64,000 nucleotides of DNA from contig CM045751.1 in assembly GCA_024760905.1 (NCBI GenBank), forward strand, positions 7,645,001 to 7,709,000. The letters are read 5' to 3'. Positions 26,145-33,479 of this stretch are shown one piece after another. The notes under the pieces are model-generated. The model did not search any database, was not told the DNA's origin, and was given only the letters and a program-made list of their open reading frames with translations. Every line of letters begins with the position of its first letter. The first letter of the stretch is position 1. Source of the stretch: Plotosus lineatus (Eukaryota > Chordata > Actinopteri > Siluriformes > Plotosidae). A program made the position numbers and the translations under genes.

Positions 26145-29100
26145 CAAGTGCACAGACGGGATCCCAACGATCAACACTTCATGTCTGAAGTTAGCATGTT
26201 CATTGTTGGGGAAGGAGGAGTGATGGCAATACAAGGAAAATAAAACAGGTAACGCCATTTTTATTAAAATGACATCTGTTTGAGTAGTCTGGCTGAAGGG
26301 CTGCAGACTACTCAAGCAAAAACACACAGCAAAAAACAAGTGATCCACAGAGACCGGTAGAGTGCCAGATTTTTTTCACATGCGGACACAGCAGTCAGTC
26401 CAACACAGCTGGATTCAGTGTGGTGAACGGCTGCAGAATATTCTCCAAAAGAAATATATTTTGAATGTTGATTGTACAATGGAACAATGTCATATCACAG
26501 TGCATACTTCTAAAACCCATCTCATTCGACACTGCAAACAGACTTGACTAGAATGACAATCCATTGCAAACCTCTTAAAAGAATACACAGAGTCGGTGGT
26601 GACACTTGTGTACATTCTTTTCAACATGAAGAGTAACTTTAGAGGATGCATATATACGTATGAGGTGACTTGCACAAAACTGGAAAAGGACAAGTGAAAC
26701 AAACAGAAACGAACAACAAAAAAGAAACACTGGGTTGGTCACATTGGCAGACTGATGTCACATCTGCTCAATGCACATGTACATGAAAAGTTGTATACTA
26801 CAACTTGAAACATCCATGTACAAGACGAACTGCAGGGAGAGAATATATTTAGAAATATTTTAAAGTGATATCCTTGACTGTATGATGTGTAACATGTGAT
26901 GTAGATGTTGTCTGAGAGGAACATTTGGTAGATGAGAAGAAGGTGGGGTGAGATATGTCTATGTTAAGGATATCAGGATAAAATATTTTGAGAAGCAATA
27001 GCTCTGATCAGGTAGTGACTAGAGCTAAAGCTTAACCTCGGCAGGGACATTAAAAATAAGATCCACCAACCTGGTTGACCAATTCAACTTTGATGATGAC
27101 TTCCATTTCTGGTCCCATTTGGGCCCCACCCAACCCTAACATTATGCTGGTCATGAATGCAGCTGCACTTTCCAATGGGAGGTCACATGTACTGCTCAAT
27201 TAATATTTAATATGTGAATACATGGACAGATGGGTTAAAAAATAAATAAAAAAAATTTAAGGAAAAATCAGTCGACACGAGTGGACAAACACTCGAGTGC
27301 TGAAACTTTGAGGACATTGGTTTTTCGAGTATGGTTTCGATCCGGTTGTTCCATTTGATAGACGCGTCATTGAAAATCAATACAAAGTTCCGCTGACGGA
27401 TCACCTTTATCCTCTGATGAACTTTCCTATGCTGATAGGAGTTTTCTCTGGCAGGATGACGCAGCCCATATGCGCAATGCACGAGGGTTCCGTGAATGGT
27501 TTGATGAAAATCAAAATCATGGAACTCATAAGATATGATCTTCAGAAGGTCTCAGAATGCAAACCAGTGGAACGCCTCAGGTAGATTCTGGCATGATGTG
27601 GAATCTACTAGTACTTTCCTGCAGCTTTATCAAACCACCTACTGAGAGAATACCATCTGAAAGAATGCGGTTCAGTGTTCAAGTACAATTAATTTCACTT
27701 CGCCCTCCTGTACGTCGTATATGTAATATAGGATTGGCAAAAAACGTTTCAAATAATGGACAATTTTTGAATCCCATTGTTTTCTGCTTTTTGTTTTGGT
27801 ACTTATACTTTTTTATACATTCCCTTGCAATCATAAGACTGAATCACTAGGTCTTTTAGGACATTATTCACCCTGCAAACTCATGAATCAAATAAAAATT
27901 TGAAAACAAACCATAAAAATTGAAAAGTTTGATTTATTTAGTGTGTTAGTTAGTTATTGCTCTGATGTAATATTTTCTCCAGCAATTATTTGCCTCAGGA
28001 TTCTTGAATATCGTTGACTGTATTCACCAACTTTCCACCATTTCTTTGAGTTATAATTGTTATATACACTTAAATAATATATCATAAAAGCTTTCGTTCT
28101 GGTATGTGAAATTGATGTCACTGACATGTGGCTAATCAGACATGACTGCTGATTAACAATTAACTTTTTACATTACAGTGATCCCTCACTAATTCGTGTG
28201 TCAGGTTCTGCGGCGTCAGTGCATTGCGAGTTTTTCAAAGATATTCATCGAGAGAAAAAAAGGAAATGAACGATAATTAGGGGAAAGGTTGAGGAAAATG
28301 CTGAAAAACAAGGCCAATTATGCAAAAAAAAAAAAACAAAAACAAGCAAAAACAAAACAAAACCCAAAATGCTCCAACAAAACTACTTACATTTTTATGT
28401 GACGCGCGCACATCTGTACATGTGTGTATTTATATTAAATTTACATCTCTTGCATTATTTTTGAATGTTTAATTGTTATTATAAGCATTTATAGCATTGA
28501 ACATGTATTTACTGACATTATGCATATGCGTATGTATACGTCTGTCGGGGGGGGGTCAATCCTACGTCGCAGAAATTGGCAGTCGGGGGGTCTCGGTCCC
28601 CATTAACCGTGGAAAGTGAGGGATCCCTGTAATTTGAGAAACTATAAAAGTGCAGCAGGGAGGAGGGTTGGTGAGTCATAATTATGTCTTTTTGCTCCAT
28701 AAATCAAGAAATTTGGCCTCCGGGTGAATGTCAAGTTGGACACAATAAAAAAACGTGCCTTTCTTCTTTCCACCAAACACCAGTAATAGTGCACATTGTA
28801 CTTTTATTTTTGGCGATGAAGTCCAATCACTGATTTTCTGCATTTTGGATGAATTGGAAAGTGTTTTAACACATGGATGACCTGCTCTTAGTGAGATGCG
28901 GCTTTCATCTGCTCATTTTGGAGATTCCTTGGCTGCATTTTGTATTTTTGTATTTTTGAACCTAGCTTTAGTTAAAATGAATCAAATTTTGGGATAAACT
29001 CACACACCTGGTTTCTCACTCATAAAAAGGTACATTTTTCCTTATTCTTTGTCATGTTCTTGGATCAGCGTTCCAGTAATTTTTCTGGCAGCTATTGCTG

Positions 29101-30076
29101 GTATTTTGGAATATTGATATACGGACTTGAGTTAAAAATCGTCCAAAATATTGACCTCGGCTTGCGATTATCATCCTCACCAACAAAAGAAGGAAATAAT
29201 GTAGGATGAGTTTCATTCAAACAAATATAAACCATGTCCGCATGTTTCCTGATCTGTAAATCAGATGTGACTTGTGTTTTTTTAACCAAAGATCAATCTT
29301 GAGCATCTTAAATACCTGACTCCAAAAATATACTCGCACTAAACTGTATTGCTAACATTTATCAAGATGCATTCCGCTTGATAAGTACAATAATAATTTA
29401 AAAGTACAATAATTTAAATTAATTTAATACTGATATGCTGTAACATAGCCTACAATATCAAATAACTGAACTAGCGTAGACTGCGCGTCAGTATCAGATT
29501 ATTCCAAATCCATACCTTCATTAGAACTCCGGATTCTGTTCTTTTCAGTTCACTCGTATTCCGAGGAACTAACATTACGGAAAGTGAAATAAAAAAACCA
29601 CTTGTGCAGTTTAAATGAACAGCCTGTTTTATCTTGCTGAGCTAGAAAGAAAAATGTAATTATAAGCAGCCTTAGGTGTGCAACCCATTTCCTAAGCACA
29701 TATTAAGACCAGTGTTGGCCCACACAGGGCTGCTAATTGATACAACACGCAGGCTTAATATTCCCCGCAGACCAGCCACGCTTAGGGTCACCGCTTTAGT
29801 TTCAAGGTTTTCTTTTGCTTTTGAGTGGAACTATGCAACACTTCAAATCCGAGCTTTGATAGAAACCAACCGGGCTGAGCGAAACCCAGATGAGTGAAAT
29901 TAGGGGGGGCAATGGAAAACAAAATAAATAGTTCACATGTCAATTACATGTGAAGGGAGAGGGAGGGGGAAAACATTGTATATAACTTGTTGAAGAGGAT
30001 CATATCTAAAGGGAAAAAAGAAAGAAAGAAAGATCAGTCGATTGAAAAAAAACAGAAAAGTAAATGGAAGAGAGAG

Positions 30077-30117
<41 letters not shown>

Positions 30118-30131
30118 GGGGATTGAGAGAG

Positions 30132-30169
<38 letters not shown>

Positions 30170-30254
30170 TGACCATAAATAGATTATGAAGATGATGAGT
30201 GATTGAATGAGCGAGAAACCGAGAGAGAGAGAGAGAGAGAGACATAGAGACAGA

Positions 30255-30291
<37 letters not shown>

Positions 30292-30433
30292 AATGTAGAA
30301 AGACAGGAAAACAAAGTGAGAAGAAGAAATGTTTAGTGACTCAGCTGTCTTTACCTTCACTCTGAGCCCTCACACATGATAACATTGCCACTGCCATGAA
30401 GGCAGAAGCTGCCAAACACAGCCTTCTCTTCAT
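10..30433 (-). CDS. col12a1: Collagen alpha-1(XII)-like gene, 5' half (14 coding exons, continues left of the window)
   Basis: Collagen XII is a FACIT collagen. It sits on the surface of collagen I fibrils and links them to other matrix parts through its large N-terminal arms. Joining the fourteen minus-strand exons listed separately (30433-30355 to 276-10) gives one open frame of 3,253 nt. It encodes a signal peptide, FN3-1, VWA-1, FN3-2, VWA-2 and five more FN3 domains. This order matches the long form of vertebrate collagen XII. Collagen XIV lacks the second VWA at this point. VWA-2 (for example [28 protein letters not shown]) is the closest to human COL12A1 as I remember it. All exons start and end in phase 1 with GT-AG borders. 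The C-terminal part, including the triple helix, is outside the window. Which teleost paralogue this is (a or b) cannot be told. Confidence 0.93.
751..849. repeat. ATT then TAA repeat (self-complementary)
   Basis: An ATT tract runs straight into a TAA/ATA tract, so the two halves can pair with each other. Confidence 0.9.
851..1190 (+). mobile_element. SINE family B copy (a fragment on minus lies at 580-735)
   Basis: It has a tRNA-like head with B-box gggttcgattcccagc, the conserved middle (gtttcctcccaaagtccaaa) and the tail caagtagttcagaaaatgaa followed by a tgaa run. The neighbouring inverted fragment at 580-735 and an ATT/TAA repeat (751-849) lie to its left. Confidence 0.7.
1712..1766. 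repeat. TG dinucleotide repeat
   Basis: About 27 TG units without interruption. Confidence 0.95.
2904..3121 (+). mobile_element. SINE family B, left half (right half at 3433-3585)
   Basis: The sequence gtacagtggcatagcagtta opens it and ggtactccagtttcctccca is its middle. It continues after the family C insertion with gtgagtgtgaatggtggcat. Confidence 0.7.
3122..3432 (+). mobile_element. SINE family C copy inserted into a family B copy
   Basis: It has a tRNA-like head (ccggtggtgtagtggttagg, B-box gtttgaatccc) and the body tataaatgggtaccagtaaa, aggaggagttgaactcatag. It is flanked by near-duplicates tgtggatgtgagt (3107-3119) and tgtagatgtgagt (3434-3446), as expected of a target-site duplication. 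Confidence 0.75.
3965..3994. repeat. A30 homopolymer beside a splice donor
   Basis: Thirty A on plus, so T30 on the col12a1 strand starting at intron base 6 of exon 14. Confidence 0.95.
4000..4269 (-). CDS. col12a1: col12a1-like exon 14: FN3-6
   Basis: The exon is 270 nt, with acceptor TTCTTCACAG, phase 1 to 1. The FN3 domain opens [20 protein letters not shown], then [29 protein letters not shown] and ends VGEETTDG. The donor is unusual: G|GTATG is followed directly by a run of 30 T (A30 at 3965-3994 on the plus strand). Confidence 0.95.
5349..5620 (-). mobile_element. SINE family A copy, minus strand
   Basis: The tail comes first (ttctgaaccacttaatcctg), then gtacaccctggacagctcgc, and the body near ggttcttttacatgaacctc. 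The tRNA-like head is lost. Confidence 0.7.
6688..6951 (-). mobile_element. SINE family A copy with G29 run, minus strand
   Basis: The tail ttaaccgcttaatcctaatg and body ggttctttttcatgaacctc are clear. It ends in a run of 29 G (6923-6951) where other copies have 6 to 9. Confidence 0.7.
7803..8092 (+). mobile_element. SINE family C copy
   Basis: It has the same parts as the copy at 3122: gtggcttagtggtgagggtg, gtgttcaaatcccag, taaatgggtaccagtaaaaa and ccaggaggagttgaactctt. Confidence 0.7.
8461..8666 (-). mobile_element. tRNA-derived SINE with L2-type 3' tail, minus strand
   Basis: This is the inverse of the family at 48528: the tail (gcatttggcagacaccttta) comes first on plus and the tRNA-like head last (gaaccctaaccttcacacta). 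A T run interrupts it. Confidence 0.7.
8675..8998 (-). mobile_element. SINE family A with RTE-like 3' tail, minus strand
   Basis: It begins with the LINE-like end (ttcggctttttcccttttac, gagtcgccacagcgaatcat), then the A body, and ends with the tRNA-like head (cccccaacctttggatcagc). Confidence 0.75.
9157..9308. mobile_element. Element I: short MITE-like element
   Basis: The ends are cagggatcccagcaaggttt and ggagatctgggatcccta. The body contains ttcagaaatagaggaaatta and aaatatttcagctggggttc. It matches a second copy at 25196-25427. Confidence 0.65.
10145..10520 (-). mobile_element. SINE family A with RTE-like 3' tail, minus strand
   Basis: The order is LINE-like end (gttccctttcaggggtcgcc), A body (gttcttttacatgaacctca) and head (ccagcacctttaccaccagg). 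Confidence 0.75.
11937..12340. mobile_element. Element D copy
   Basis: The ends are agggatccctcactttctg and, inverted, cagtgatccctcgcaac. The body has the shared stretches gtatatgtatatataatata and cataattggctttttttgc. It is non-coding and MITE-like. Confidence 0.7.
12355..12625 (-). mobile_element. SINE family A copy, diverged, minus strand
   Basis: The sequences gtagctcgccaggccactgc and cttgaacccctgacctttgg are kept. A central part is deleted. Confidence 0.6.
13095..13250 (+). mobile_element. SINE family B 3' fragment
   Basis: The sequence cctgcgatggcctagcaagc through aggattaagcggttcagaaa is the shared 3' part of families A and B. Confidence 0.6.
13482..13748 (-). CDS. col12a1: col12a1-like exon 13: FN3-5
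   Basis: The exon is 267 nt, with acceptor TTCTATAG and donor GTGAGT, phase 1 to 1. The FN3 domain opens [20 protein letters not shown], then [29 protein letters not shown] and ends GTGTTIDG. Confidence 0.95.
13970..14310 (-). mobile_element. SINE family B copy, minus strand
   Basis: The tail (ccatttgccaaactgcttaa) comes first and the head last (tgattcgaacccaggacctt). A CA repeat (14111-14148) sits within it. Confidence 0.65.
15008..15283 (-). CDS. col12a1: col12a1-like exon 12: FN3-4
   Basis: The exon is 276 nt, with acceptor TTCTGCAG and donor GTGAGG, phase 1 to 1. The FN3 domain opens [20 protein letters not shown], then [29 protein letters not shown], and ends IDGTTKEG. The W-x-PAPG-x-V-x-Y pattern is typical of the collagen XII FN3 array. 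Confidence 0.94.
15668..15845 (+). mobile_element. SINE family B 5' part
   Basis: The head gggacagtggcgtagtgttt and middle ccagtttcctcccacagtcc are clear. It ends at a GT/G repeat (15850-15881). Confidence 0.65.
15927..16205 (-). CDS. col12a1: col12a1-like exon 11: FN3-3
   Basis: The exon is 279 nt, with acceptor ATTTTACAG and donor GTCAGT, phase 1 to 1. The FN3 domain opens [20 protein letters not shown], has [29 protein letters not shown] and ends [11 protein letters not shown] repeat joined to a G run starts about 45 bases inside the following intron (15850-15881). Confidence 0.94.
16206..17201. other. col12a1 intron with no recognised element
   Basis: About 1 kb of AT-rich sequence between VWA-2 and FN3-3. 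I see no repeat family, ORF or RNA gene in it. Confidence 0.6.
17202..17804 (-). CDS. col12a1: col12a1-like exon 10: complete VWA-2 domain
   Basis: The exon is 603 nt (201 codons) and carries a whole von Willebrand A domain, phase 1 to 1 (acceptor CCTTCCAG, donor GTGAGT). The metal-ion-dependent adhesion site looks complete: DGSYS, then Thr in GGSTNTG, then Asp in ITDGKSSD. The bordering cysteines are in ECSLGVDV and [10 protein letters not shown]. It is the most conserved piece of the gene in the window and the strongest evidence for collagen XII. It contrasts with VWA-1, where the same three motifs are altered. Confidence 0.97.
17895..18570 (+). mobile_element. Two head-to-tail SINE family B copies
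   Basis: Copy 1 (17895-18262) and copy 2 (18278-18570) each have a tRNA-like head (ggtcctgggttcgacttcca; ggtcctgggttcaagtccca) and a tail ending in aatga units. They fill most of the intron between col12a1 exons 9 and 10. Confidence 0.75.
18628..18918 (-). CDS. col12a1: col12a1-like exon 9: FN3-2
   Basis: The exon is 291 nt (97 codons), with acceptor GATTGTAG and donor GTAAAT, phase 1 to 1. A whole FN3 domain sits in one exon. It starts [20 protein letters not shown], has GYKIQLVP and the Tyr-corner [10 protein letters not shown], and ends [15 protein letters not shown]. It is very close to the FN3 between VWA-1 and VWA-2 of human collagen XII. Confidence 0.95.
19127..20172 (-). mobile_element. 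5'-truncated RTE-like LINE with open reverse-transcriptase segment
   Basis: Read on the minus strand, the insert opens [15 protein letters not shown] and stays open for about 340 codons. It contains [20 protein letters not shown], the polymerase motif FADDIVI, the thumb region [10 protein letters not shown] and the typical end [19 protein letters not shown], then [16 protein letters not shown] and GDP. After the stop comes a short tail with GGCGACCCCTGAAGGGAACA and an AAG-rich end. A perfect 16-bp duplication (agatactacagtaatt) borders it at 19111-19126 and 20173-20188. That shows target-primed insertion with 5' truncation. It lies in the intron between col12a1 exons 8 and 9. Confidence 0.9.
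20248..20494. repeat. Imperfect foldback element, arms about 105 bp
   Basis: The left arm 20248-20354 (accgaatgtaggcgcttgtc, ggtgcttgtgagacaaagcg, atctttcaagtgagcaagt) is nearly the reverse complement of 20388-20494. The loop is about 33 bases. It is GC-richer than its surroundings and lies 60 bases downstream of col12a1 exon 8, next to the LINE insertion. Confidence 0.85.
20556..20729 (-). CDS. col12a1: col12a1-like exon 8: C-terminal part of VWA-1
   Basis: The exon is 174 nt, with acceptor AAATTCAG and donor GTAAATAA, phase 1 to 1. It encodes [20 protein letters not shown], then a terminal helix with [10 protein letters not shown] and a Ser/Gly linker SLASGGE. The cysteine would pair with the one opening the domain (KCSP), as is usual in collagen VWA domains. 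Confidence 0.9.
20730..21276. other. col12a1 intron with no recognised element
   Basis: 547 bases between exons 7 and 8; nothing recognised. Confidence 0.6.
21277..21441 (-). CDS. col12a1: col12a1-like exon 7: middle of VWA-1
   Basis: The exon is 165 nt, with acceptor TTTTTCAG and donor GTATGT, phase 1 to 1. It encodes [20 protein letters not shown], then [20 protein letters not shown] and on to [10 protein letters not shown]. The position that is normally ITDG in VWA domains reads ITGG, so the third metal-site aspartate is Gly. The codon is GGT where an Asp would be GAT. Confidence 0.9.
21930..22110 (-). mobile_element. SINE family B fragment, minus strand
   Basis: It contains gtctttggactgtgggtgga and the inverse head (gacttgaatccatgaccttc). 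A family A SINE follows at once on plus. Confidence 0.6.
22133..22470 (+). mobile_element. SINE family A copy, full length
   Basis: It has the head cagtggtggcctggtgggaa, B-box gggttcaaacccca, body aaaagaaccattgctgactt and tail attaggattaagcagttcaa followed by an aatga end. Confidence 0.8.
22722..22759. repeat. AT dinucleotide repeat
   Basis: About 19 AT units in the intron between exons 6 and 7 of col12a1. Confidence 0.95.
23281..23308. repeat. TG-rich repeat next to VWA-1 exon donor
   Basis: A TG/CG tract; on the gene strand it is a CA repeat starting 8 bases into the intron after exon 6. Confidence 0.9.
23317..23580 (-). CDS. col12a1: col12a1-like exon 6: N-terminal half of VWA-1
   Basis: The exon is 264 nt, phase 1 to 1. 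It encodes [20 protein letters not shown], then the helix-strand region through [14 protein letters not shown], and ends FMGGDIKTG. The fold signature is clear. The first metal-site motif reads DGSWN where DGSWS is usual, and the second reads GGDIKTG where GGNTxTG is usual, so the metal-ligand Thr is Ile. A GT/CA repeat (23281-23308) begins a few bases inside the following intron. Confidence 0.92.
23770..24030 (-). mobile_element. SINE family B copy, minus strand, diverged
   Basis: The sequences ccatccatctattcattatc, gtcttttgattgtgggagga and ccacgcagaaaggctcttgg are the inverse parts of family B. The tRNA-like head is lost. Confidence 0.55.
24823..24879 (-). CDS. col12a1: col12a1-like exon 5: linker between FN3-1 and VWA-1
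   Basis: The exon is 57 nt (19 codons), with acceptor CACTGTAG and donor GTAAGT, phase 1 to 1. It encodes a low-complexity polar linker rich in Ser, Gly and Arg ([19 protein letters not shown]). Human collagen XII has a linker of similar size here. It lies only 86 bases from the previous exon. Confidence 0.85.
24966..25109 (-). CDS. col12a1: col12a1-like exon 4: second half of FN3-1
   Basis: The exon is 144 nt, with acceptor TTTGTAG and donor GTAAGT, phase 1 to 1. It encodes [19 protein letters not shown] followed by the FN3 tyrosine-corner segment [11 protein letters not shown], and ends LSGQIT. This is the usual end of an FN3 domain in this family. Confidence 0.92.
25196..25427. mobile_element. 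Element I, longer copy
   Basis: The ends cagggatcccagcaaggttt and agatctgggatccctgta form an inverted pair (agggatcccag). The right half repeats a motif like aaaaatagaggaattcctct three times. It lies in the intron between col12a1 exons 3 and 4. Confidence 0.7.
25910..26026 (-). CDS. col12a1: col12a1-like exon 3: first half of FN3-1
   Basis: The exon is 117 nt, with acceptor TTTTCACAG and donor GTGGGTAG, phase 1 to 1. It begins [20 protein letters not shown], with the PP-x-x-L start and the conserved Trp of an FN3 B strand. It matches the N-terminus of mature collagen XII. FN3-1 is split over two exons here, while the later FN3 domains each occupy one exon. Confidence 0.9.
26098..26143. repeat. 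CA then TA repeat
   Basis: A compound dinucleotide repeat just upstream of col12a1 exon 3. Confidence 0.95.
27300..27700 (+). pseudogene. Decayed Tc1/mariner-like transposase fragment
   Basis: The plus strand encodes [20 protein letters not shown] and [10 protein letters not shown]. After a frameshift it continues [20 protein letters not shown] and then a stop. The QDD-A-x-H...WF pattern is the second catalytic-aspartate block of Tc1-like DDE transposases. Weak likeness to the C-terminal region ([11 protein letters not shown]) continues to about 27700. Frameshifts and stops show it is dead. It sits in the intron before col12a1 exon 3. Confidence 0.6.
28175..28631. mobile_element. Element D copy, complete
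   Basis: This is the clearest full copy, running from acagtgatccctcactaatt to agtgagggatccctgta, flanked by TA-like bases. The interior is AT-rich and non-coding. The terminal inverted repeat is about 17 bases. Confidence 0.75.
30070..30290. repeat. GA-rich purine tracts
   Basis: Four GA runs separated by short spacers, about 65 to 280 bases inside intron 2, just after the signal-peptide exon. Confidence 0.95.
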
Positions 30434-30471
30434 TTTCACTCTGTGTCTGTCTCAACAGAGCATGAATGGAC
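30355..30471 (-). CDS. col12a1: col12a1-like exon 2: end of 5' UTR, start codon and signal peptide
   Basis: The acceptor TTTCTTAG|G ends at 30472. The ATG is at 30433-30431, and the coding part ends at 30355 before GTAAAG. It encodes 26 residues plus one base. The start [13 protein letters not shown] has basic residues, then a hydrophobic core, then a small-residue end (VRAQS), as in a secretory signal peptide. This exon should be shared by the long and short collagen XII forms. Confidence 0.88.
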
Positions 30472-32374
30472 CTAAGAAACAAGCACATCATTAAATTCTG
30501 CATTCCACAATCCAAACACACACACACACACACACACACTTTTATCTCACACCATCTGATACATTTATTTAATATATAGCTTTAGACATTGCCTTAAGAC
30601 GAAACACCTGATAGCAATCTAAATGATAGGTATCCGAGGCTGGCGTTATAAGAGTAGTGTTGCTCCTTTAACGGCTGTACCAACTTCAGTCCTGAAGAAA
30701 ATACATTAATTAATTGCCCCTGTGTTTCCCAACTATGTCCTGGGGTGAAAGAAGAAAGGGTGAATACCTAAGGGGAGTTTTCACTGCCTTTCACTGTCTA
30801 ATTTTAGCACTGAGATCAAAAACCCCATAAGTCACATTTCATGAAATTTGACTTCTCGGGTTTTTTTTTTTTTTTTTATCTCATTGCCTCAACTTCTGTG
30901 TTTATCTGTATCCACCTGTCGTGTTTGTTTAATTATCTATTGTAAGAGTTTGTGTTCTGTACTCCCGTTAATGTTTGTTACTGTTTTGCCCAGCAAAAGT
31001 TTGTCTGCCTATCGGAGTTAGATTGTGTTTTTTGTTTTTATTTTTAATTCTGTGCGAGTCTAAGTGGTTGGTCATGAACCTTTATTTCTGGAGGTTTTTA
31101 TTTCACTAATAATAATCATAAAAATCTGTGTTTTTTTTTTTTAATTTCTCAATAGTTCAGTCTTCTTGGGTTTCCTGTGGGAGCACAGACACGAGACCAC
31201 CATCCAAATCATCTTGCATGCCTATGGAGCATCACTCAGGAGCTCCGCTTAAATACCGCCTGATCGCTGTCTGCTGAAGTCCTCAAGTCTCTCTTGTTCT
31301 TGGGGGTAAATTTTTTGCACATTTTCATTCAGAGTCCAATATTCTCAAGTTTCACGAGAATCATTTCATTAAAGTCATAAAACCACACAAAATTACTTAA
31401 TTGCATAATAAAATTGAATTAAATGCTACTTTTCAAAATGTACAATTCTGTACTCAAAGTATTCTCTCAAGAATTACACATTAGAGTTAACCTGAAATAA
31501 ATGGTGTGACATGTTATGTAGATAAATGGGGTGCACTTTATTTCCAAAGATTTATTTTACACACCACGACTTAGAAACTTTTCGAGAAACTACAAAAGAA
31601 ATTGGAATTCAAACGTCTTAAATTACAACCTATGAAGCATTTTGACTTTTCTTGGAACAATATCTCTGCATTACCACATGAAATGGGAATTCCTTTTTAT
31701 TACATCAAGATACAACTTCAAGTCTCCACAATAAACCAGCAACAAAACCGACCCGAGAACCCTTTGGTTTTGCGCGCAGATACACAGCGCCTCCTACCGA
31801 GCACTGCCCCATCTCACGTGTTGATGCTCTCATGCACATTTCAGCTCTCATTAATCTTGAGTTGACAAGGCAAAGTGCACTCAGACTTGAAATAGAGCAA
31901 AATCAAAAATTTATTGGATCAACAGGAATGAATGTCGTACATTATAATTAAGATTTTTGCCTTTCACTGAACCAGCGCATGCGTACTAAGAGCATTGTAA
32001 GATACTTAAATGTGTGCAGGAAATATGTGTATTGTCAAAAAAAAAAAAGATTTCAGAGCAATGATGCCAGGTTATTTACTTCCCAGAAATGGGTACAAGC
32101 AAAAAAAAGACCAAATAAGAAAAGGTCACCATGGTTTTTAATATGAGCTCTCAGATGCAAATCATTATTATAATAATTTTGAAAAATACACTTTTTGTTT
32201 ATATTTTATTGCATTTTTAATAAACTAAATGAAATGTATAAATAATATTGCTAAAAATGACAATATAAGGAATCATCCATGTTTCCCTCCATTAATCTTT
32301 TTCTTAAAAGAACAAAAAATAGAGTTCACTGATTAATTTATTACATTTTTGTGATTTGGGGCTTAGAAATAAGA

Positions 32375-32410
<36 letters not shown>

Positions 32411-32474
32411 GTAATAGTAGTATTAAAAATAAAAAATAATAAAAATGAGCATGAGCATCATAATCTGGACTCAC
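30472..32474. other. Probable first intron of col12a1
   Basis: It lies between the non-coding exon donor and the signal exon acceptor. It has T and A runs, an ATA repeat (32375-32409) and a CA tract (30511-30539). No gene or transposon was recognised. Confidence 0.5.
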
Positions 32475-32738
32475 CTCTCAATCCAGACTGCGTCCAAAGG
32501 AAATGACAGCTATATCACACATACAGAGGAGAAAGAGAGTGGAGAGGTCTGGTGTCCCGTCTGTCCTGGTTTACTTTGGACCTGATTACTCACAGACAGC
32601 CGAAGTGATGAAGCCTGAGGAGGAGAGGAAGGAAGAAGGAGGAGGAGGAGGAGGAGGAGGAGGAGGAAGGTCTGCTGTCCAAATGGGCCAGGATCTGTCC
32701 TCGGTCTGCTACTTAACAGGGGGGCGGTGATATTGAGC

Positions 32739-32745
<7 letters not shown>
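32475..32745 (-). promoter_or_regulatory. col12a1: Probable non-coding first exon and promoter-proximal region of col12a1-like gene
   Basis: The first coding exon has a clear 3' splice acceptor just upstream of its ATG, so a non-coding exon must lie further up. On the minus strand a strong donor (GAG|GTGAGT) sits at 32475/32474. It follows about 250 bases that are richer in GC and pyrimidines than the surroundings and include a (CCT)n tract at 32638-32667. An A30 run (T30 on the coding strand) at 32743-32772 lies just upstream. I see no clear TATA box, and the transcription start is not fixed. The donor is seen in the sequence; the exon assignment is inference. Confidence 0.5.
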
Positions 32746-32775
<30 letters not shown>

Positions 32776-32899
32776 TCTTACGACATCGTCCTCATCATGA
32801 GAGCTTCTGGGAGGAATTTACACTGCTGGAAACTTCTGCACACTCCTTTGATGGGGATGGAGCTCATCTATCAGAGGAGCTCAGGAATGAAGGCTGGGG

Positions 32900-32903
<4 letters not shown>

Positions 32904-32955
<52 letters not shown>

Positions 32956-32972
32956 GCACGCACGCACACACG

Positions 32973-33005
<33 letters not shown>
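32904..33005. repeat. CA repeat with CGCA units
   Basis: A long CA tract broken by cgca units; a second CA tract follows at 33273-33324. Confidence 0.95.
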
Positions 33006-33006
<1 letters not shown>

Positions 33007-33271
33007 TCCACACAAAAACAGTTATCCTACTCTCCTTGTGAGGACTTTAATTATTATCCAGCAGATTAATACAATGCCTACACCTCAGTCTCACCATAAC
33101 TTTAACCTCAGATATGTTTTTTTCTTATCCTGGACGTTTAAGTAAAAACGGCAAGTTAAAAATAAATAAATAAAATATTCTGGGGACCAGCCAAATGCCT
33201 TCACAAGGTTAAAACTGTCAGATACTCCTATGCTTGTGGGCATATTTGGTATCAACCAAGATATAAAAACA

Positions 33272-33311
<40 letters not shown>

Positions 33312-33479
33312 GCGCGCACACACAAGCAAGTACAAGTTACATGCAAAGACTTGCATAGATATTAAACAAATCTTCCTCATTTAAAAAGAAATCCCTTAAT
33401 GGCTGTTCAGAGAATATAGAAACACAAAACCATATGCTGTGGTTTTCGAAAAGTGATATTATTTGTCTTTGAGTACACA

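Larger units (their letters stand above)
26027..30354. other. col12a1 intron after the signal-peptide exon
   Basis: It contains a CA/TA repeat, the Tc1-like relic, element D (28175) and the GA tracts. Nothing recognised in 26150-27290 or 28640-30060. Regulatory sequence is possible here but not shown. Confidence 0.65.

Noticed and set aside
30070..30290. Regularly spaced GA blocks that might suggest a CRISPR-like array
   Set aside because: The spacers are tiny and irregular and the repeats are pure dinucleotides in a vertebrate intron. It is simple sequence.
10..30433. Collagen XIV or another VWA-FN3 protein as the identity of the left gene
   Set aside because: A second VWA directly after FN3-2 and the close match of VWA-2 to collagen XII fit col12a1. 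Collagen XIV continues with FN3 domains at this point.
32797..33069. A frame with long His-Thr runs
   Set aside because: It is a CA repeat and lies upstream of the collagen gene without splice context.
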